Assembly (NCBI RefSeq): GCF_910577135.1
Contig: NZ_CAJTLL010000011.1
Location: 1 to 63,902 of the forward strand
Source of the DNA: an uncultured Helicobacter sp.
GTDB lineage: Bacteria > Campylobacterota > Campylobacteria > Campylobacterales > Helicobacteraceae
DNA: 63,902 bases
Reading direction: 5' to 3'
Both the position numbers and the translations under genes were made by a program. The notes beneath the pieces were generated by a model. The model saw nothing but the letters and a program-made list of their open reading frames with translations. It was not told where the DNA came from and ran no database searches. Below, piece after piece: positions 1 through 11,348 of the stretch. Every line of letters begins with the position of its first letter. Position 1 is the stretch's first letter.

Positions 1-2325
<2,325 letters not shown>

Positions 2326-3022
2326 ATAAGGGATACTGCCTTATTGAGTGTATGAGACAATCAATAAACATATCGTGTAATATTTGTAGTGCTTTTAGAT
2401 TCTATTCTATCTATCAAGTAGATAGAATAGATGGAGAGAAGCAAGAGTAGTTATCTAAAAGGCTTTTAACAATGTATTTCCTTAAAGACTTAAGGAGAGC
2501 ATAAAAATCTTAAGCTATGATTATCGATTATCAAAGTAAAGATATTTATGGTGAGGCATAAGCTATTATTTTAAGACTAGAGTTAGCTACATTTCTTAAC
2601 TTTAAGCCTTGAATGTAGTCTTGCTTTTTATAGATAAAGAGAGAAGTGATATATCCTCCTTCATACTCTTACCTCAAAAAGCACTTCATTGCCTACAAAA
2701 AGATTGTAAAGCAATCCTTAAAGAAAAATGGAAATAAGAGCATAGATTAATATCTCTATAAGGTATCACAATTCTAAGAGCTTGAATAGTAGAAACCTTG
2801 AAGCTTAAAATGCTTTTAAGAATAAGCGCAAGGCTTTGTTCTGCTTCTTAAAGAGAGCAAGGTTTTTTAGAGTGAGAGAATCTCTACAGAGTGAGCAAAT
2901 CCTCAATAGCACTAAAAAGTTTAGCTTTAAACCTTTATAAAGTAGGGTTGGCTCAATCTTAGCTTTGCTTTAATCTTTTAATAAAGATTAAGCCTTAGTA
3001 GCTTATGCTTTTATTTCCCTTT
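2326..3022. other. 23S-5S intergenic spacer, unusually long
   Basis: About 700 nt of AT-rich sequence separates the two rRNA genes. I see no tRNA and no convincing reading frame. It contains a strong hairpin at 2402-2430, listed separately, and several short runs rich in 'aaag' and 'ctta'. Such spacers are usually transcribed and removed by RNase III and other nucleases, so a processing role is inferred rather than shown. Confidence 0.7.
2402..2430 (+). repeat. Perfect 12-bp hairpin in the rRNA spacer
   Basis: Left arm ctattctatcta (2402-2413) and right arm tagatagaatag (2419-2430) are perfect inverted complements around a 5-nt loop, and t2401/a2431 extends the stem by one pair. No U-run follows, so an RNase III processing stem is more likely than a terminator. 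Confidence 0.6.
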
Positions 3023-3143
3023 TTCTTGTGTCTATAGAGAGAAGGCAACACCTAGCTCCATTCCGAACCTAGCAGTTAAGCTTCTCTTCGCCGATGATAC
3101 TGCACTTTTCAAGTGTGGGAATGTAGGTCGATGCAGGGATAGG
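3023..3143 (+). rRNA. rrf: 5S ribosomal RNA
   Basis: The sequence contains the 5S signatures 'ccattccgaac' (3058-3068) and 'gaagcttaac'-type complementarity, a 'gccgatgatactgc' arm and a terminal stem formed by 'cttgtgtc' near 3024 and 'gcagggata' near 3134. Its order and strand after 23S fit the Helicobacter 23S-5S unit, in which 16S lies elsewhere. Ends are estimated to within a few bases. Confidence 0.92.
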
Positions 3144-3635
3144 GGAATACTTCTTTTACTGCTTTCTTAGAGATTTTTTACATTACTATTTTATATTTAT
3201 ACAAATTCCATTTTTAATATATAAAATATTTGCAGAGATTGGGCTTTTTTATTGTAGCCGTATTTGTAATATTGATAAAAGGAGATAAAGCCTAATTGGT
3301 TTTACTTTCATAGTGGATTTATAAGGATTAAATTTTTAAAGATTATGGGGTTAAATGCGTAATCTTAAAACTTAAATTTATAAGCGAAAGTAATGTTTTT
3401 TATAAGAGAAAAGAGCGTTTTTACTTGGATAGTATGAAGGATTTATAAATAAATTATTTGCTTTTAAGTTGTTGTGAAGATGTGTGGTTTTATATAAAGA
3501 ATCTTAGAATAAAGTAAAGGCTTTTATTTTTACTTTGTTTATATTTGAATAGGAAATTTATTGAGATAGGTTCTATCTTGTTAAGGTTTTGAACTTTTTG
3601 CTTTGAAAATATAAAGGGTTACTTATAATATAGAG
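3144..3635. other. AT-rich intergenic region, nothing recognised
   Basis: About 490 nt lie between 5S and the end of the decayed transporter gene. There are no frames longer than short AT-rich runs, no tRNA-like fold and no clear promoter. It probably includes the rRNA terminator just after 3145, but I see no classical stem with a U-run. Confidence 0.6.
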
Positions 3636-4221
3636 TTACTCTTCTTTCCAAATCTCCCCTAAGATAATTGCTTGTATTGTTTTTATTTCTACAAATAGGA
3701 TAATACAGGTTGTGACTATAAGAGAAAGGAAACCCAAGAAATAATATAGCAAGATAGAGGTTTTTTCATATGCTACAAGGAGTGCTAGTGTGAGGGCAGC
3801 AAAAGGAAAGGTAACGCCCACCACGAGATAAAAAATTTGATTTTATAGAAGTTTTTTGCAAGGGCAAAGAGGATAAGGGTAAAAATAACAGCAATGTTTA
3901 GAAGAATTTCAGCAAATAAATCAAATTCTCCATTGTTGATTCTAAGATAACCTAGCATTGCAACAGCAGGAGGAGCGATAAAAATAGCAAGTGTGGGGAG
4001 AAATTTTTGGGCTAACATTCCGTGAAAAATAATGCGATTAAATAAAATTGCCGTAAGGATAATCCAAAAAAAGATTCCTAAGGAAAAGAAAAACATCAAG
4101 AGAGTGTGATTGGCAAATCCTACCCCAGCCGTTGTTACAAGGAGATTCCCAACAACGGGAATAAACCAAGCAGGATTAGAATGCGCAAATTCTATATCTT
4201 TGTAGTAACAGATTTTGCTTC
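3636..4221 (-). pseudogene. Decayed TDT/SLAC1 (TehA-like) transporter, C-terminal part
   Basis: On the minus strand, 4220-4098 encodes NPAWFIPVVGN followed by further hydrophobic helices, which is the mid-region signature of the tellurite-resistance/dicarboxylate transporter (TDT, SLAC1-like) family. The frame runs on to ISWWA near 3820. There a missing base breaks it, and the rest (VTFPFAALTLAL...) continues in another frame to a stop at 3636. The family is normally about 320 residues, and the first 130 or so are absent: an in-frame TGA lies at 4222-4224 and the neighbouring O-antigen ligase gene begins soon after. Truncation plus frameshift make it a remnant. The substrate of the intact protein cannot be inferred. 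Confidence 0.8.
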
Positions 4222-4331
4222 ACTGAAACAAGTAAAAGGTGCAGTGAGTAGATTTAATGGTATTGTCTAAAGTATGTTAAAATCCGCTCCCTATTTCCTT
4301 AAGAGAAAATGTTATCTTCAGAGGGGGGTTT

Positions 4332-5759
4332 GTGCTGCATTATATTAAACGATACAATCAAGAAATAGCCCTTGGGTTTTTTGCCACAGGAATGCTTTTT
4401 TATGCTTTGGGGATAACAAGCTTTGGTAAGGGCTTTGCGATACAGACTTTTATCCATATAGGTGGATTGCTTTTTATTATTTATAATTATCGCTCTTTTA
4501 GTGTGAGAACTTGGCGCATTTTGATGCTACCTATTATCTGCTTTAGTATCGTAGCTATTTTGGGGCTTTTGACAATCTTTGATGATGTGTGGCAACGCAA
4601 GGTATCGGTTGTTCTTAAAGCCATCAATCAAAATATTATTGGGATTTTTGTTTTATTTGTCATAATGTTTTTGTATGCGATGTATGCTAGATTCAAAAAT
4701 GTTTTATATTTCTTGTGTTTTTTTGCCTTGCTTTGTTTGGTTGAAGTCTGCTCTACAATTTACCTGGGTGTAAGTAATGGATTTTTTAAGGGCGCCAATA
4801 ATGTGCCTTATTTTTTTAAGGCAATTTTTACCTATAATCTCTGGCTTCTTGCGCCTATGGCAATATCTCTAGCAGCTGTGATGGTATGCAAAAAGCCTGT
4901 CTTCAAACTTTTAGGAGTTTGTGGCATTATTCTTACCTTTATCGCTATGCTTGCTAATGGTGAACGTAGCTTTATTGTAACATTTGTATGTATGCTTTTT
5001 GTGCCCTTTATTTTGTGGCATTATAAGCATAAAATGCAAATTGCCTTAGGCACATTTAGCGTAATTATCTTATGTATTGTAGGGTTTTATCATGTATCTA
5101 AGGACTTGCCTCTACGATATAATTTTGCCCATATGCTTGATAATTTTTTGGTCGTATGGCAGAGCTCTCCTGCTGAAATGGGGCAATTTGATGAGGCGTG
5201 TTTTGATATAAAGCAAAAATGGCTTCGATGTGCAGAGGAGAGCTTAGTCGTGGGCAAAAATGAGATTAGCATAGAGCATTCTGCCCTCTCACGTATCAAT
5301 ATGAGTAAATCCACATTTTTAGCCGTGCTTGATGAGCCATTTAAGCCTCACATTGTAGGAGTTTTTCAGGTAGGTGAGTATCTTTGGCATTATTATAATC
5401 GTAAGAATCCTCAAAATCGCTCATATATTGTGCTCGATGATCAAGCAAATAAAAATGCAAATGGTTACAATAGTCCCCATAATTTTGCCATAAGCTTACT
5501 TTTCTGTTATGGAATCATAGGCTTTTTGTGTATTGTAGCCTTTCAGGGGTTTTTGCTTTATAGCGCAAAGAAAAGTATAAAGCAAAAAAATGTTTTTGTA
5601 GCATTTTGGGGATTAGTTTTAGGGATTTTTGTCATTGGGATATGCGCCCAAAGTTTATTTGATGTGTTCTATACTGTTATCTTGCAGCCCATGTTTATCA
5701 TATTTGGTATATTGGCAGGATTAGGATGGAGAGATGAGAATCTTACTTACCATAGGTGA
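4332..5759 (+). CDS. O-antigen ligase family membrane protein (WaaL-like)
   Basis: This 475-residue polytopic protein has about ten hydrophobic segments. A large periplasmic loop lies at about residues 260-385 and contains the family-typical NSPHNFAISLLFCYGIIGF stretch at its end, as in Wzy_C/O-antigen ligase proteins. Such enzymes join lipid-linked O-chain to lipid A-core at the periplasmic face of the inner membrane. The start is GTG at 4332, preceded by a strong gagggggg. Its 3' end overlaps the next glycosyltransferase gene by 26 nt, so the two are translationally linked. An O-polymerase (Wzy) role is the main alternative, since the two activities cannot be told apart from sequence alone. 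Confidence 0.75.
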   Translation: MLHYIKRYNQEIALGFFATGMLFYALGITSFGKGFAIQTFIHIGGLLFIIYNYRSFSVRTWRILMLPIICFSIVAILGLLTIFDDVWQRKVSVVLKAINQNIIGIFVLFVIMFLYAMYARFKNVLYFLCFFALLCLVEVCSTIYLGVSNGFFKGANNVPYFFKAIFTYNLWLLAPMAISLAAVMVCKKPVFKLLGVCGIILTFIAMLANGERSFIVTFVCMLFVPFILWHYKHKMQIALGTFSVIILCIVGFYHVSKDLPLRYNFAHMLDNFLVVWQSSPAEMGQFDEACFDIKQKWLRCAEESLVVGKNEISIEHSALSRINMSKSTFLAVLDEPFKPHIVGVFQVGEYLWHYYNRKNPQNRSYIVLDDQANKNANGYNSPHNFAISLLFCYGIIGFLCIVAFQGFLLYSAKKSIKQKNVFVAFWGLVLGIFVIGICAQSLFDVFYTVILQPMFIIFGILAGLGWRDENLTYHR

Positions 5760-7917
5760 TATAAGTATTACAGGTGGAGCAGAGCGTGTAGTAGTTAATC
5801 TTGCTCATGCTTTTATGCAGAATGGCTATGATGTAGAGCTATTAAGCTTTTTTCAGGCAAATGCGATGTTGCCTTATGAGATAGATTCGCGCATTCCTCT
5901 GCATATATGGCAAACAGAAGCGGAATCTGTTTTTAATAAGAGAATGTGTGCGAATATATTTTCAAAGACATATTATAAGAATTTCCACAAAATAATGCTT
6001 AATATACACATTCATGGGTGCTTTAGGGATTTTGATGTCGTTATTGCCAATGATAATATCTATATGCCTTTTTTGAAGCATAAGCAGACTTCTTATATAA
6101 AAATTATTCATCTTAATTTTAGTAAATATCATAGGCGCAATACTTTCTTTCACACTCTCATTATCCTCTCCTCACGCGAGCAATCTATATGGGAGCAATA
6201 CCATAGGCATATCAAAGTGATACCTAACTTTCTCCCTACTATCCCCACACAAAGTGCTTTGTCCACACAGCATAGAATCATATCAGTAGGCAGAATGGAT
6301 AGGGGTGATCAAAAAGGCTTTTTACGATTGCTGGATATTTGGGCAATAGTGCAAGATTCTATTAAATTGCACTATCCACATCTACAATCGTGGCAACTAA
6401 TAATTGTGGGCAGTGGGGATTTAAAAGAAGTAATAGAATTGAAAATCAAACAACTCCACTTAGCAGATTCTATAATTCTTAAGCCCTTTGCCAAAGACAT
6501 AGAGAGTGAATATTTAAGCGCAAGCATTTATGCAATGGCAAGTTATTTTGAAGGCTTTGGTATGGTATTAGCAGAGGCAAGTTCTTATACTTTGCCTTGT
6601 ATAGCTTTTGATGTGAAAACCGGACCAAGTGATATTATTGATGATGGCAAGAGTGGTTATCTTATCAAAGATAATGACTTGCAAGACTATGCTAATAAGC
6701 TTATAGCCCTTATGGATAGTGAATCTTTACGCAAAGATATGGGTAAAAATGCAAAAGCAAAAATGCAAGAACAATTTAGTAAAGAAGCCATTATGCCACT
6801 ATGGGAGCAAATACTTAAAGGTTGTCCACAGCAAAAGCCTTTGATAGCAGAAAGTAGCATTGAGAAGCCACATCAAGTATCGCATATTCATTTTTACATC
6901 ATTATCCCTTTATATAATGTAGAAAATTATATAAAGCGATGTTTGGAATCGCTGTATACTCAAAGCTATGAGCGTTTTACTGCTATTATTATTAACGATG
7001 GCAGTATAGACAAAAGCGCAGAGATAGCCGCTGCCTGTGTAGCTGAAGATAAGCGTTTTATCCTACATCATCAAAGCAATCAAGGCTTATCTATGGCGCG
7101 CAATAAAGGCTTAGATCTAGTAAAAGAGCTAGAGAATGCTCAAGATAGGGCATATCAAAGCCATATAGTTTTTTTAGATTCCGATGATTATTTAGAATCT
7201 AATGCCCTAGGGCGTATGGCTCATATACTAGAAGCGCATAATGCTGATGTACTAGTAGAGAGTGCCATTAAGACAAGAGACCCTCTTAGTGATGAGATTT
7301 TACCCTCTACATATAGTGTCTTTCCTCCTCACGTTGAGGGGTTATACACGCCCCATACGCTTATTCAAAGCATAGGTAATAAATGTCTTGCTACTAATGC
7401 CTGCACATTTATTCTTAATGCTAAGTTTCTTTTTGCGAGTAATATTCGCTTTGTGCCATATATTTTGTATGAAGATATTGCCTTTTGCACACAAATAATC
7501 TTAGCTGCACAAAGCATTTATGTCGATAATGCTCACGTGTATAACTATGTGCTTTCACCTGATTCTATAATGAGAGCTACCCCCTCGCCTAATGCACGTA
7601 TGAGACAGGCTAATAGTTATTTTACTCTTTTACAAATGTTTGTGGCATATAAGGAGCAAAGTGATGATGAGATTTTTAAAAGCCACTATCATAATACCTG
7701 CATAATCATTGTTAAAAAGCTTATGCGCTCCCTACAATTTATAGGCTATAAGGTGGGATTTAGCAAAGCAGATTTAAAGCCCTATCTGCCTTATATAAGG
7801 GGTAAATATCGCTTCTGCTATCATTTTCCTAGAATCTATGGTATCCCTAAACGTATTCGTCTTTTTATTACTCATTTTTTACGCTCTATATTAAACAATA
7901 AGGACAAAAGACTATGA
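5734..7917 (+). CDS. Two-domain glycosyltransferase (GT4 + GT2 fusion)
   Basis: This is a 727-residue protein. Residues 1-370 are a GT-B fold GT4 enzyme, with GGAERV near the N-terminus and an EGFGMVLAEASSYTLPCIAFD donor-site region near 270-295. From about residue 388 a GT2 GT-A domain begins (IIIPLYNVENYIKRC, IINDGS, DSDDYLES), with the DSDD metal/nucleotide-binding motif. The fusion could add two successive sugars to a surface glycan, most likely LPS given the adjoining ligase. The gene overlaps the ligase gene upstream and shares an ATGA junction with the next GT2 gene, so all three look like one operon. Its GT2 half is a close paralogue of the downstream gene. Confidence 0.85.
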   Translation: MRILLTIGDISITGGAERVVVNLAHAFMQNGYDVELLSFFQANAMLPYEIDSRIPLHIWQTEAESVFNKRMCANIFSKTYYKNFHKIMLNIHIHGCFRDFDVVIANDNIYMPFLKHKQTSYIKIIHLNFSKYHRRNTFFHTLIILSSREQSIWEQYHRHIKVIPNFLPTIPTQSALSTQHRIISVGRMDRGDQKGFLRLLDIWAIVQDSIKLHYPHLQSWQLIIVGSGDLKEVIELKIKQLHLADSIILKPFAKDIESEYLSASIYAMASYFEGFGMVLAEASSYTLPCIAFDVKTGPSDIIDDGKSGYLIKDNDLQDYANKLIALMDSESLRKDMGKNAKAKMQEQFSKEAIMPLWEQILKGCPQQKPLIAESSIEKPHQVSHIHFYIIIPLYNVENYIKRCLESLYTQSYERFTAIIINDGSIDKSAEIAAACVAEDKRFILHHQSNQGLSMARNKGLDLVKELENAQDRAYQSHIVFLDSDDYLESNALGRMAHILEAHNADVLVESAIKTRDPLSDEILPSTYSVFPPHVEGLYTPHTLIQSIGNKCLATNACTFILNAKFLFASNIRFVPYILYEDIAFCTQIILAAQSIYVDNAHVYNYVLSPDSIMRATPSPNARMRQANSYFTLLQMFVAYKEQSDDEIFKSHYHNTCIIIVKKLMRSLQFIGYKVGFSKADLKPYLPYIRGKYRFCYHFPRIYGIPKRIRLFITHFLRSILNNKDKRL
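7738..7863 (+). repeat. Direct repeat, copy 1 (GT2 C-terminal segment)
   Basis: This 126-bp segment encodes the end of the GT2 domain (FIGYKVGFSKADLKPYLPYI...). It matches 8773-8898 with only two substitutions by eye. A further 53-bp identical stretch links 7504-7556 with 8539-8591. It marks a recent tandem duplication or gene conversion. Confidence 0.9.
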
Positions 7918-8170
7918 GTAGTCATATACATTTTATATCATTATCCCCCTATATAATGCAGAACGTTACATCAAACGATGTTTGAAGTCTATCAAGTCTC
8001 AAACCTATAGAGATTTCACCGCTATTATTATTAACGATGGCAGCACCGATAAAAGCATAGAGATAGCGACTGCTTGTATCAAAGATGATAAGCGTTTTAT
8101 CCTTTTATCTCAAGATAATCAGGGGCAATCTATAGCAAGAAATAAAGCCTTAGAGATGGTGCGTGATATG

Positions 8171-8180
8171 CCCCCCCCCC
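8171..8180 (+). repeat. C10 homopolymer tract (phase-variation site)
   Basis: Ten consecutive C residues lie inside the GT2 coding region. The present length puts the downstream half out of frame with the upstream half, and +1 (or -2) would join them. Long poly-G/C runs in glycosyltransferase genes are established contingency loci in Helicobacter and Campylobacter. Confidence 0.9.
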
Positions 8181-8772
8181 ATTTGCTAAAAGCCATTATA
8201 TATACTTTGTAGATGCTGATGATTACTTGGAATCTAATGCTTTAGAACATATTACAAAAATTTTAGAGCAGTATAAAGTCGATGTGCTTGTAGAGAGCAG
8301 CATTACTGCACGAGACGCACAAAGCAATGAGATTGTCCCATTTGATTATAGTGTGTTTCCTCAACATATCAAGGGTTTATACACGCCTCACACGCTGATA
8401 CAATCTTTGGGGGAGGAGCGGCATATCGCTACTACTTGCGCATTTGTTGTTAATGTTGATTTTTTGATTGCTTCGCGCATTAGTTTTATACCCTCTATTG
8501 TTTATGAGGATCTTGCCTTTTGCACACAAGTTACCCTTGCTGCACAAAGCATTTATGTCGATAATGCTCACGTGTATAACTATGTGCTTTCGCCAGATTC
8601 AACGATGAGAGCCAAACCTTCCTTCCAGACATACGCCAAGCAAACCGATAGTCTCTTTGTGCTTTTACAAACCTTTGTAGTCCTTGAAAGACAAAGCACA
8701 GATATGATTTTTAAAGATTTTTATCACCACGTTTGTTTAGATAGGGCTAAGAAGCTTATGCAATCTTTGCAG

Positions 8773-8898
8773 TTTATAGGCTATAAGGCGGGATTTAGCA
8801 AAGCAGATTTAAAGCCCTATCTGCCTTATATAAGGGGTAAATATCGCTTCTGCTATCATTTCCCTAGAATCTATGGTATCCCTAAACGTATTCGTCTT
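8773..8898 (+). repeat. Direct repeat, copy 2 (GT2 C-terminal segment)
   Basis: This is the second copy of the 126-bp segment at 7738-7863, here forming the last part of the frameshifted GT2 gene. Near identity, while the middle of the two domains has diverged, suggests conversion confined to the ends. Confidence 0.9.
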
Positions 8899-8959
8899 GT
8901 GTTGTAAGGATTGATACATTCTCTTTTCTCACACATATAGTTCTAACCTACTAAAAATA

Positions 8960-8976
8960 TGGAACACTACTTGCTT
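8960..8976 (+). promoter_or_regulatory. Sigma-54 (RpoN) promoter for the lipoprotein pair
   Basis: The sequence tggaacactacttgctt has GG at 8961-8962 and GC at 8973-8974 with exactly 10 nt between, matching TGGaacN5tTTGCt. It lies about 36 nt upstream of the ATG at 9012. In Helicobacter, RpoN mainly drives middle flagellar genes. Confidence 0.85.
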
Positions 8977-9011
8977 TTTAGTTTTGTGAAATTTAATTCA
9001 AAGGATTGAAT

Positions 9012-9716
9012 ATGAAAAATAGTTTGCTTAAAAGTTCGATGGTTGCAGGTTTTGCCATATTTACATTAAGTGGATGTGGAGATTTGCTCAATGTTGGGAG
9101 CGATTCAAATGGATCGGCAAATGGCTTAATCCCTCCAAGTGCAAGTAATCAACCGATGTATGCACCCATTCAAGCACCTACATATCCACCAATGGCAGGG
9201 TATAATACAAATCCTAATCTTATATCTCGCCCTGTAAGTCCTAATCAAAGAGTAAATACGCTTGTGGTAGAGAAGGTTGAAATGCCCGGATTAAATAGAG
9301 ATAGCCTTGAGCCACGTTTTGAGCGAGATAATGACTATATTGGGCAAAATGATGGCATTCCTAATTCGCCTATCCTCACACCAGAGAATGAAATTACCCT
9401 GAGTGCAGTGGGTATAGGTGTATCACCTGAAAATTCTCTCTCTCCATCACAGGCTTTTGCAATGGCAAAGAGAGCGGCGATTGTCGATGCGTATCGTCAA
9501 ATCGGTGAAAAAATGTATGGTATTAGAGTGAATGCGCAAGATACCGTGCGTGATATGATGCTTCAAAGTTCCACTGTGAAAACAAAAGTGCAGGCTCTTA
9601 TCCGCAATGCAGAGATTCTTGAAACTGTGTATAAAGATGGCTTGTGCCAGGTAAATATGGAATTAAAGCTTGATGGTAGAATCTGGCATAGGATTTTATC
9701 CAATGGACGTGCATAA
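9012..9716 (+). CDS. LPP20-family lipoprotein, probably flagellum-associated
   Basis: This 234-residue protein has a lipoprotein signal peptide ending in LSGC (Cys at about residue 24), a low-complexity Pro/Asn-rich linker to about residue 80, and a C-terminal LPP20-type domain (about 130-234) with AVGIGVSPENSLSPSQAFAM and a conserved KLDGRIW end. ATG 9012 follows AAGGA at 9001-9005. LPP20-domain lipoproteins include the Campylobacter basal-disk protein FlgP. The RpoN promoter directly upstream supports a motility-related outer-membrane role, but FlgP itself is shorter, so orthology is not claimed. It is followed after 16 nt by another lipoprotein gene that is likely co-transcribed. Confidence 0.75.
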   Translation: MKNSLLKSSMVAGFAIFTLSGCGDLLNVGSDSNGSANGLIPPSASNQPMYAPIQAPTYPPMAGYNTNPNLISRPVSPNQRVNTLVVEKVEMPGLNRDSLEPRFERDNDYIGQNDGIPNSPILTPENEITLSAVGIGVSPENSLSPSQAFAMAKRAAIVDAYRQIGEKMYGIRVNAQDTVRDMMLQSSTVKTKVQALIRNAEILETVYKDGLCQVNMELKLDGRIWHRILSNGRA

Positions 9717-9732
9717 TCTATGGACAGTATGA

Positions 9733-10293
9733 ATGTTTGATATTTTTAAGCGATTATTTTTAGGAAGTGCCTTAGTGCTACTTCCTTTTTTTTTAGCTTC
9801 TTGTGCATTGCTTGAGAGCAATTTTGAAGCAGCAGATTCAGAACATGAGCCTCCTGTATTAGAACCTACAAAGTTTAAAATTCTTCTTATTGATACCCCA
9901 CGTGTGAAATTTTATGATTTTGCTTCTTTTAAGCAGAATAGTCTCAATAAAAAACTTACTATCGACCTTTATAAGCTAGGCAAGGTGATAAATACTATTG
10001 TAATATCGCCAAAAGAAGTGTGCATACAGAAGGAATGTACTTCAAAATGGGTAGCTGCAAAAGGTTTCTTTGGGAGTGTAAGCTATCCCAATCTATTTAG
10101 CGATATTTTGAGTGCAAGGGATATATTTGATGGAGAGGGCAAACGCGTGGCTAATGATGGCACATTTGTGCAGTGGTTTGTGCGGGGTGGACAGGAATTT
10201 TACTATGAGCGCAAAAAAAACAGAGTGCTTTTCAAAAACCTTACTCTTAATATCACAATAGGTATTGAAGATTATATTGTGCCAAAAAATTAA
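9733..10293 (+). CDS. Lipoprotein of unknown function, second gene of RpoN operon
   Basis: The 186-residue product begins with a hydrophobic signal ending in LASC (Cys at about residue 24), followed by a 160-residue periplasmic or outer-membrane domain that I cannot assign. The two cysteines in VCIQKEC could form a disulfide. The gene lies 16 nt after the LPP20-like gene, so it is probably transcribed from the same sigma-54 promoter, which suggests a flagellar disk or sheath role by association only. A T9 run (9786-9794) sits inside the signal peptide, where a slip would abolish export. Confidence 0.65.
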   Translation: MFDIFKRLFLGSALVLLPFFLASCALLESNFEAADSEHEPPVLEPTKFKILLIDTPRVKFYDFASFKQNSLNKKLTIDLYKLGKVINTIVISPKEVCIQKECTSKWVAAKGFFGSVSYPNLFSDILSARDIFDGEGKRVANDGTFVQWFVRGGQEFYYERKKNRVLFKNLTLNITIGIEDYIVPKN

Positions 10294-10362
10294 GAAATTG
10301 ATATTTTCTTAGTGAATTTTAGATACAATCGCGCTTTTATCTTTTGTGCTTTGGGACGAATG

Positions 10363-11346
10363 ATGAGACATTTTCTTACTTTGAATGATTTTAACAAAGA
10401 TGAATTACTTGCAATGCTTGATACAGCATTAGAGCTAAAGGCTCAAACATTGCAAGGCAATATGCCCCTTTACCTTAAGGGTAAAGTATTAGCAATGATT
10501 TTTGAGAAAAGCTCTACTCGCACACGAGTAAGCTTTGAAAGCGGTATGTATCAGCTTGGGGGACACGGCATTTTCCTCTCTCATAAAGATATACAATTAG
10601 GGCGTGGAGAGCCTATTAAAGATACGGCACGTGTGATTAGTTCAATGGTCGATATGGTGATGATGCGCACAGGCGAACACAAAAGATTAGAAGAATTTGC
10701 CGCATATTCCTCTGTGCCACTTATTAATGGCTTGAGTGATGATTTTCACCCCGTGCAGCTTATTGCCGATTATCTCACAATGATAGAATGTGGAATCTAT
10801 ATGCCTCATCAAAGCCCCTTGTATCCACAGCAAGGTAAGACAGGTGAAGCCCCGATTGTAGCTTATATAGGTGATGGGAATAATATATCGCATTCTTGGA
10901 TTAATCTTGCAGCAATTCTTGGCTTCGAATTACGTATAGCCACCCCCGCAGAATATGCTCCTAAGGCAGAGATTGTAGCACAAGCCCAAGCATTATGCAA
11001 AGATAGCGGAGGTAAAATCATCATTAGCACAAGCCCAAAAAATGCACTAGAGGGGGTAAATGTCGTAGTTACTGATACTTGGGCGTCAATGGGGCAAGAA
11101 TCGAAAAAAGAGACGCGAAAGAAGGCTTTCGCAGGATTCTGCGTGGATAGTGAGCTAATGAAATATGCGCAAAAAGAGGCTATATTTTTGCATTGCCTCC
11201 CTGCATATCGGGGACAGGAAGTAAGCGAAGAGGTGATTGAAGGCGCACAAAGCCGTGTGTTTGAAGAAGCGCAAAATCGCCTACACGCGCAAAAAGGCAT
11301 TATGCTTTATTTAGCAAAAATGAATAATATTCCTTTGAGTAGGTGA
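10363..11346 (+). CDS. argF: Ornithine carbamoyltransferase
   Basis: This enzyme condenses carbamoyl phosphate and ornithine to citrulline in arginine biosynthesis, in the cytosol. The carbamoyl-phosphate loop [10 protein letters not shown], the HPVQ motif and the ornithine-binding [15 protein letters not shown] near the C-terminus are all present, and the length (about 328 residues) is normal. I chose the second of two adjacent ATGs (10363) because GGGA at 10353-10356 gives proper spacing. ATG 10360 is equally possible, and an upstream GTG at 10312 would add a stretch the family lacks. Its stop overlaps the region of the next gene's ribosome-binding site, indicating an operon with the hemN block. 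Confidence 0.95.
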   Translation: MRHFLTLNDFNKDELLAMLDTALELKAQTLQGNMPLYLKGKVLAMIFEKSSTRTRVSFESGMYQLGGHGIFLSHKDIQLGRGEPIKDTARVISSMVDMVMMRTGEHKRLEEFAAYSSVPLINGLSDDFHPVQLIADYLTMIECGIYMPHQSPLYPQQGKTGEAPIVAYIGDGNNISHSWINLAAILGFELRIATPAEYAPKAEIVAQAQALCKDSGGKIIISTSPKNALEGVNVVVTDTWASMGQESKKETRKKAFAGFCVDSELMKYAQKEAIFLHCLPAYRGQEVSEEVIEGAQSRVFEEAQNRLHAQKGIMLYLAKMNNIPLSR

Positions 11347-11348
11347 TT

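Larger units (their letters stand above)
7914..8907 (+). pseudogene. GT2 glycosyltransferase, off-frame; candidate phase-variable gene
   Basis: The natural start is ATG at 7914, in an ATGA overlap with the stop of the preceding gene. The frame breaks at TTTT (7931-7934), where the upstream paralogue has TTTTT. The GT2 core (IIIPLYNAERYIKRC, IINDGSTDKS) then reads in a second frame up to the C10 run at 8171-8180, after which it ends at 8212. The remainder (DADDYLESNAL... to residue IRLVL) reads in a third frame to 8907. Eleven C residues would restore the DADD motif. The tract strongly suggests slipped-strand ON/OFF switching, while the T-run deletion suggests a second lesion or switch. A short product from TTG 7982 could be made but would lack the motif. 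Function when on: sugar transfer to the surface glycan. Confidence 0.85.
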
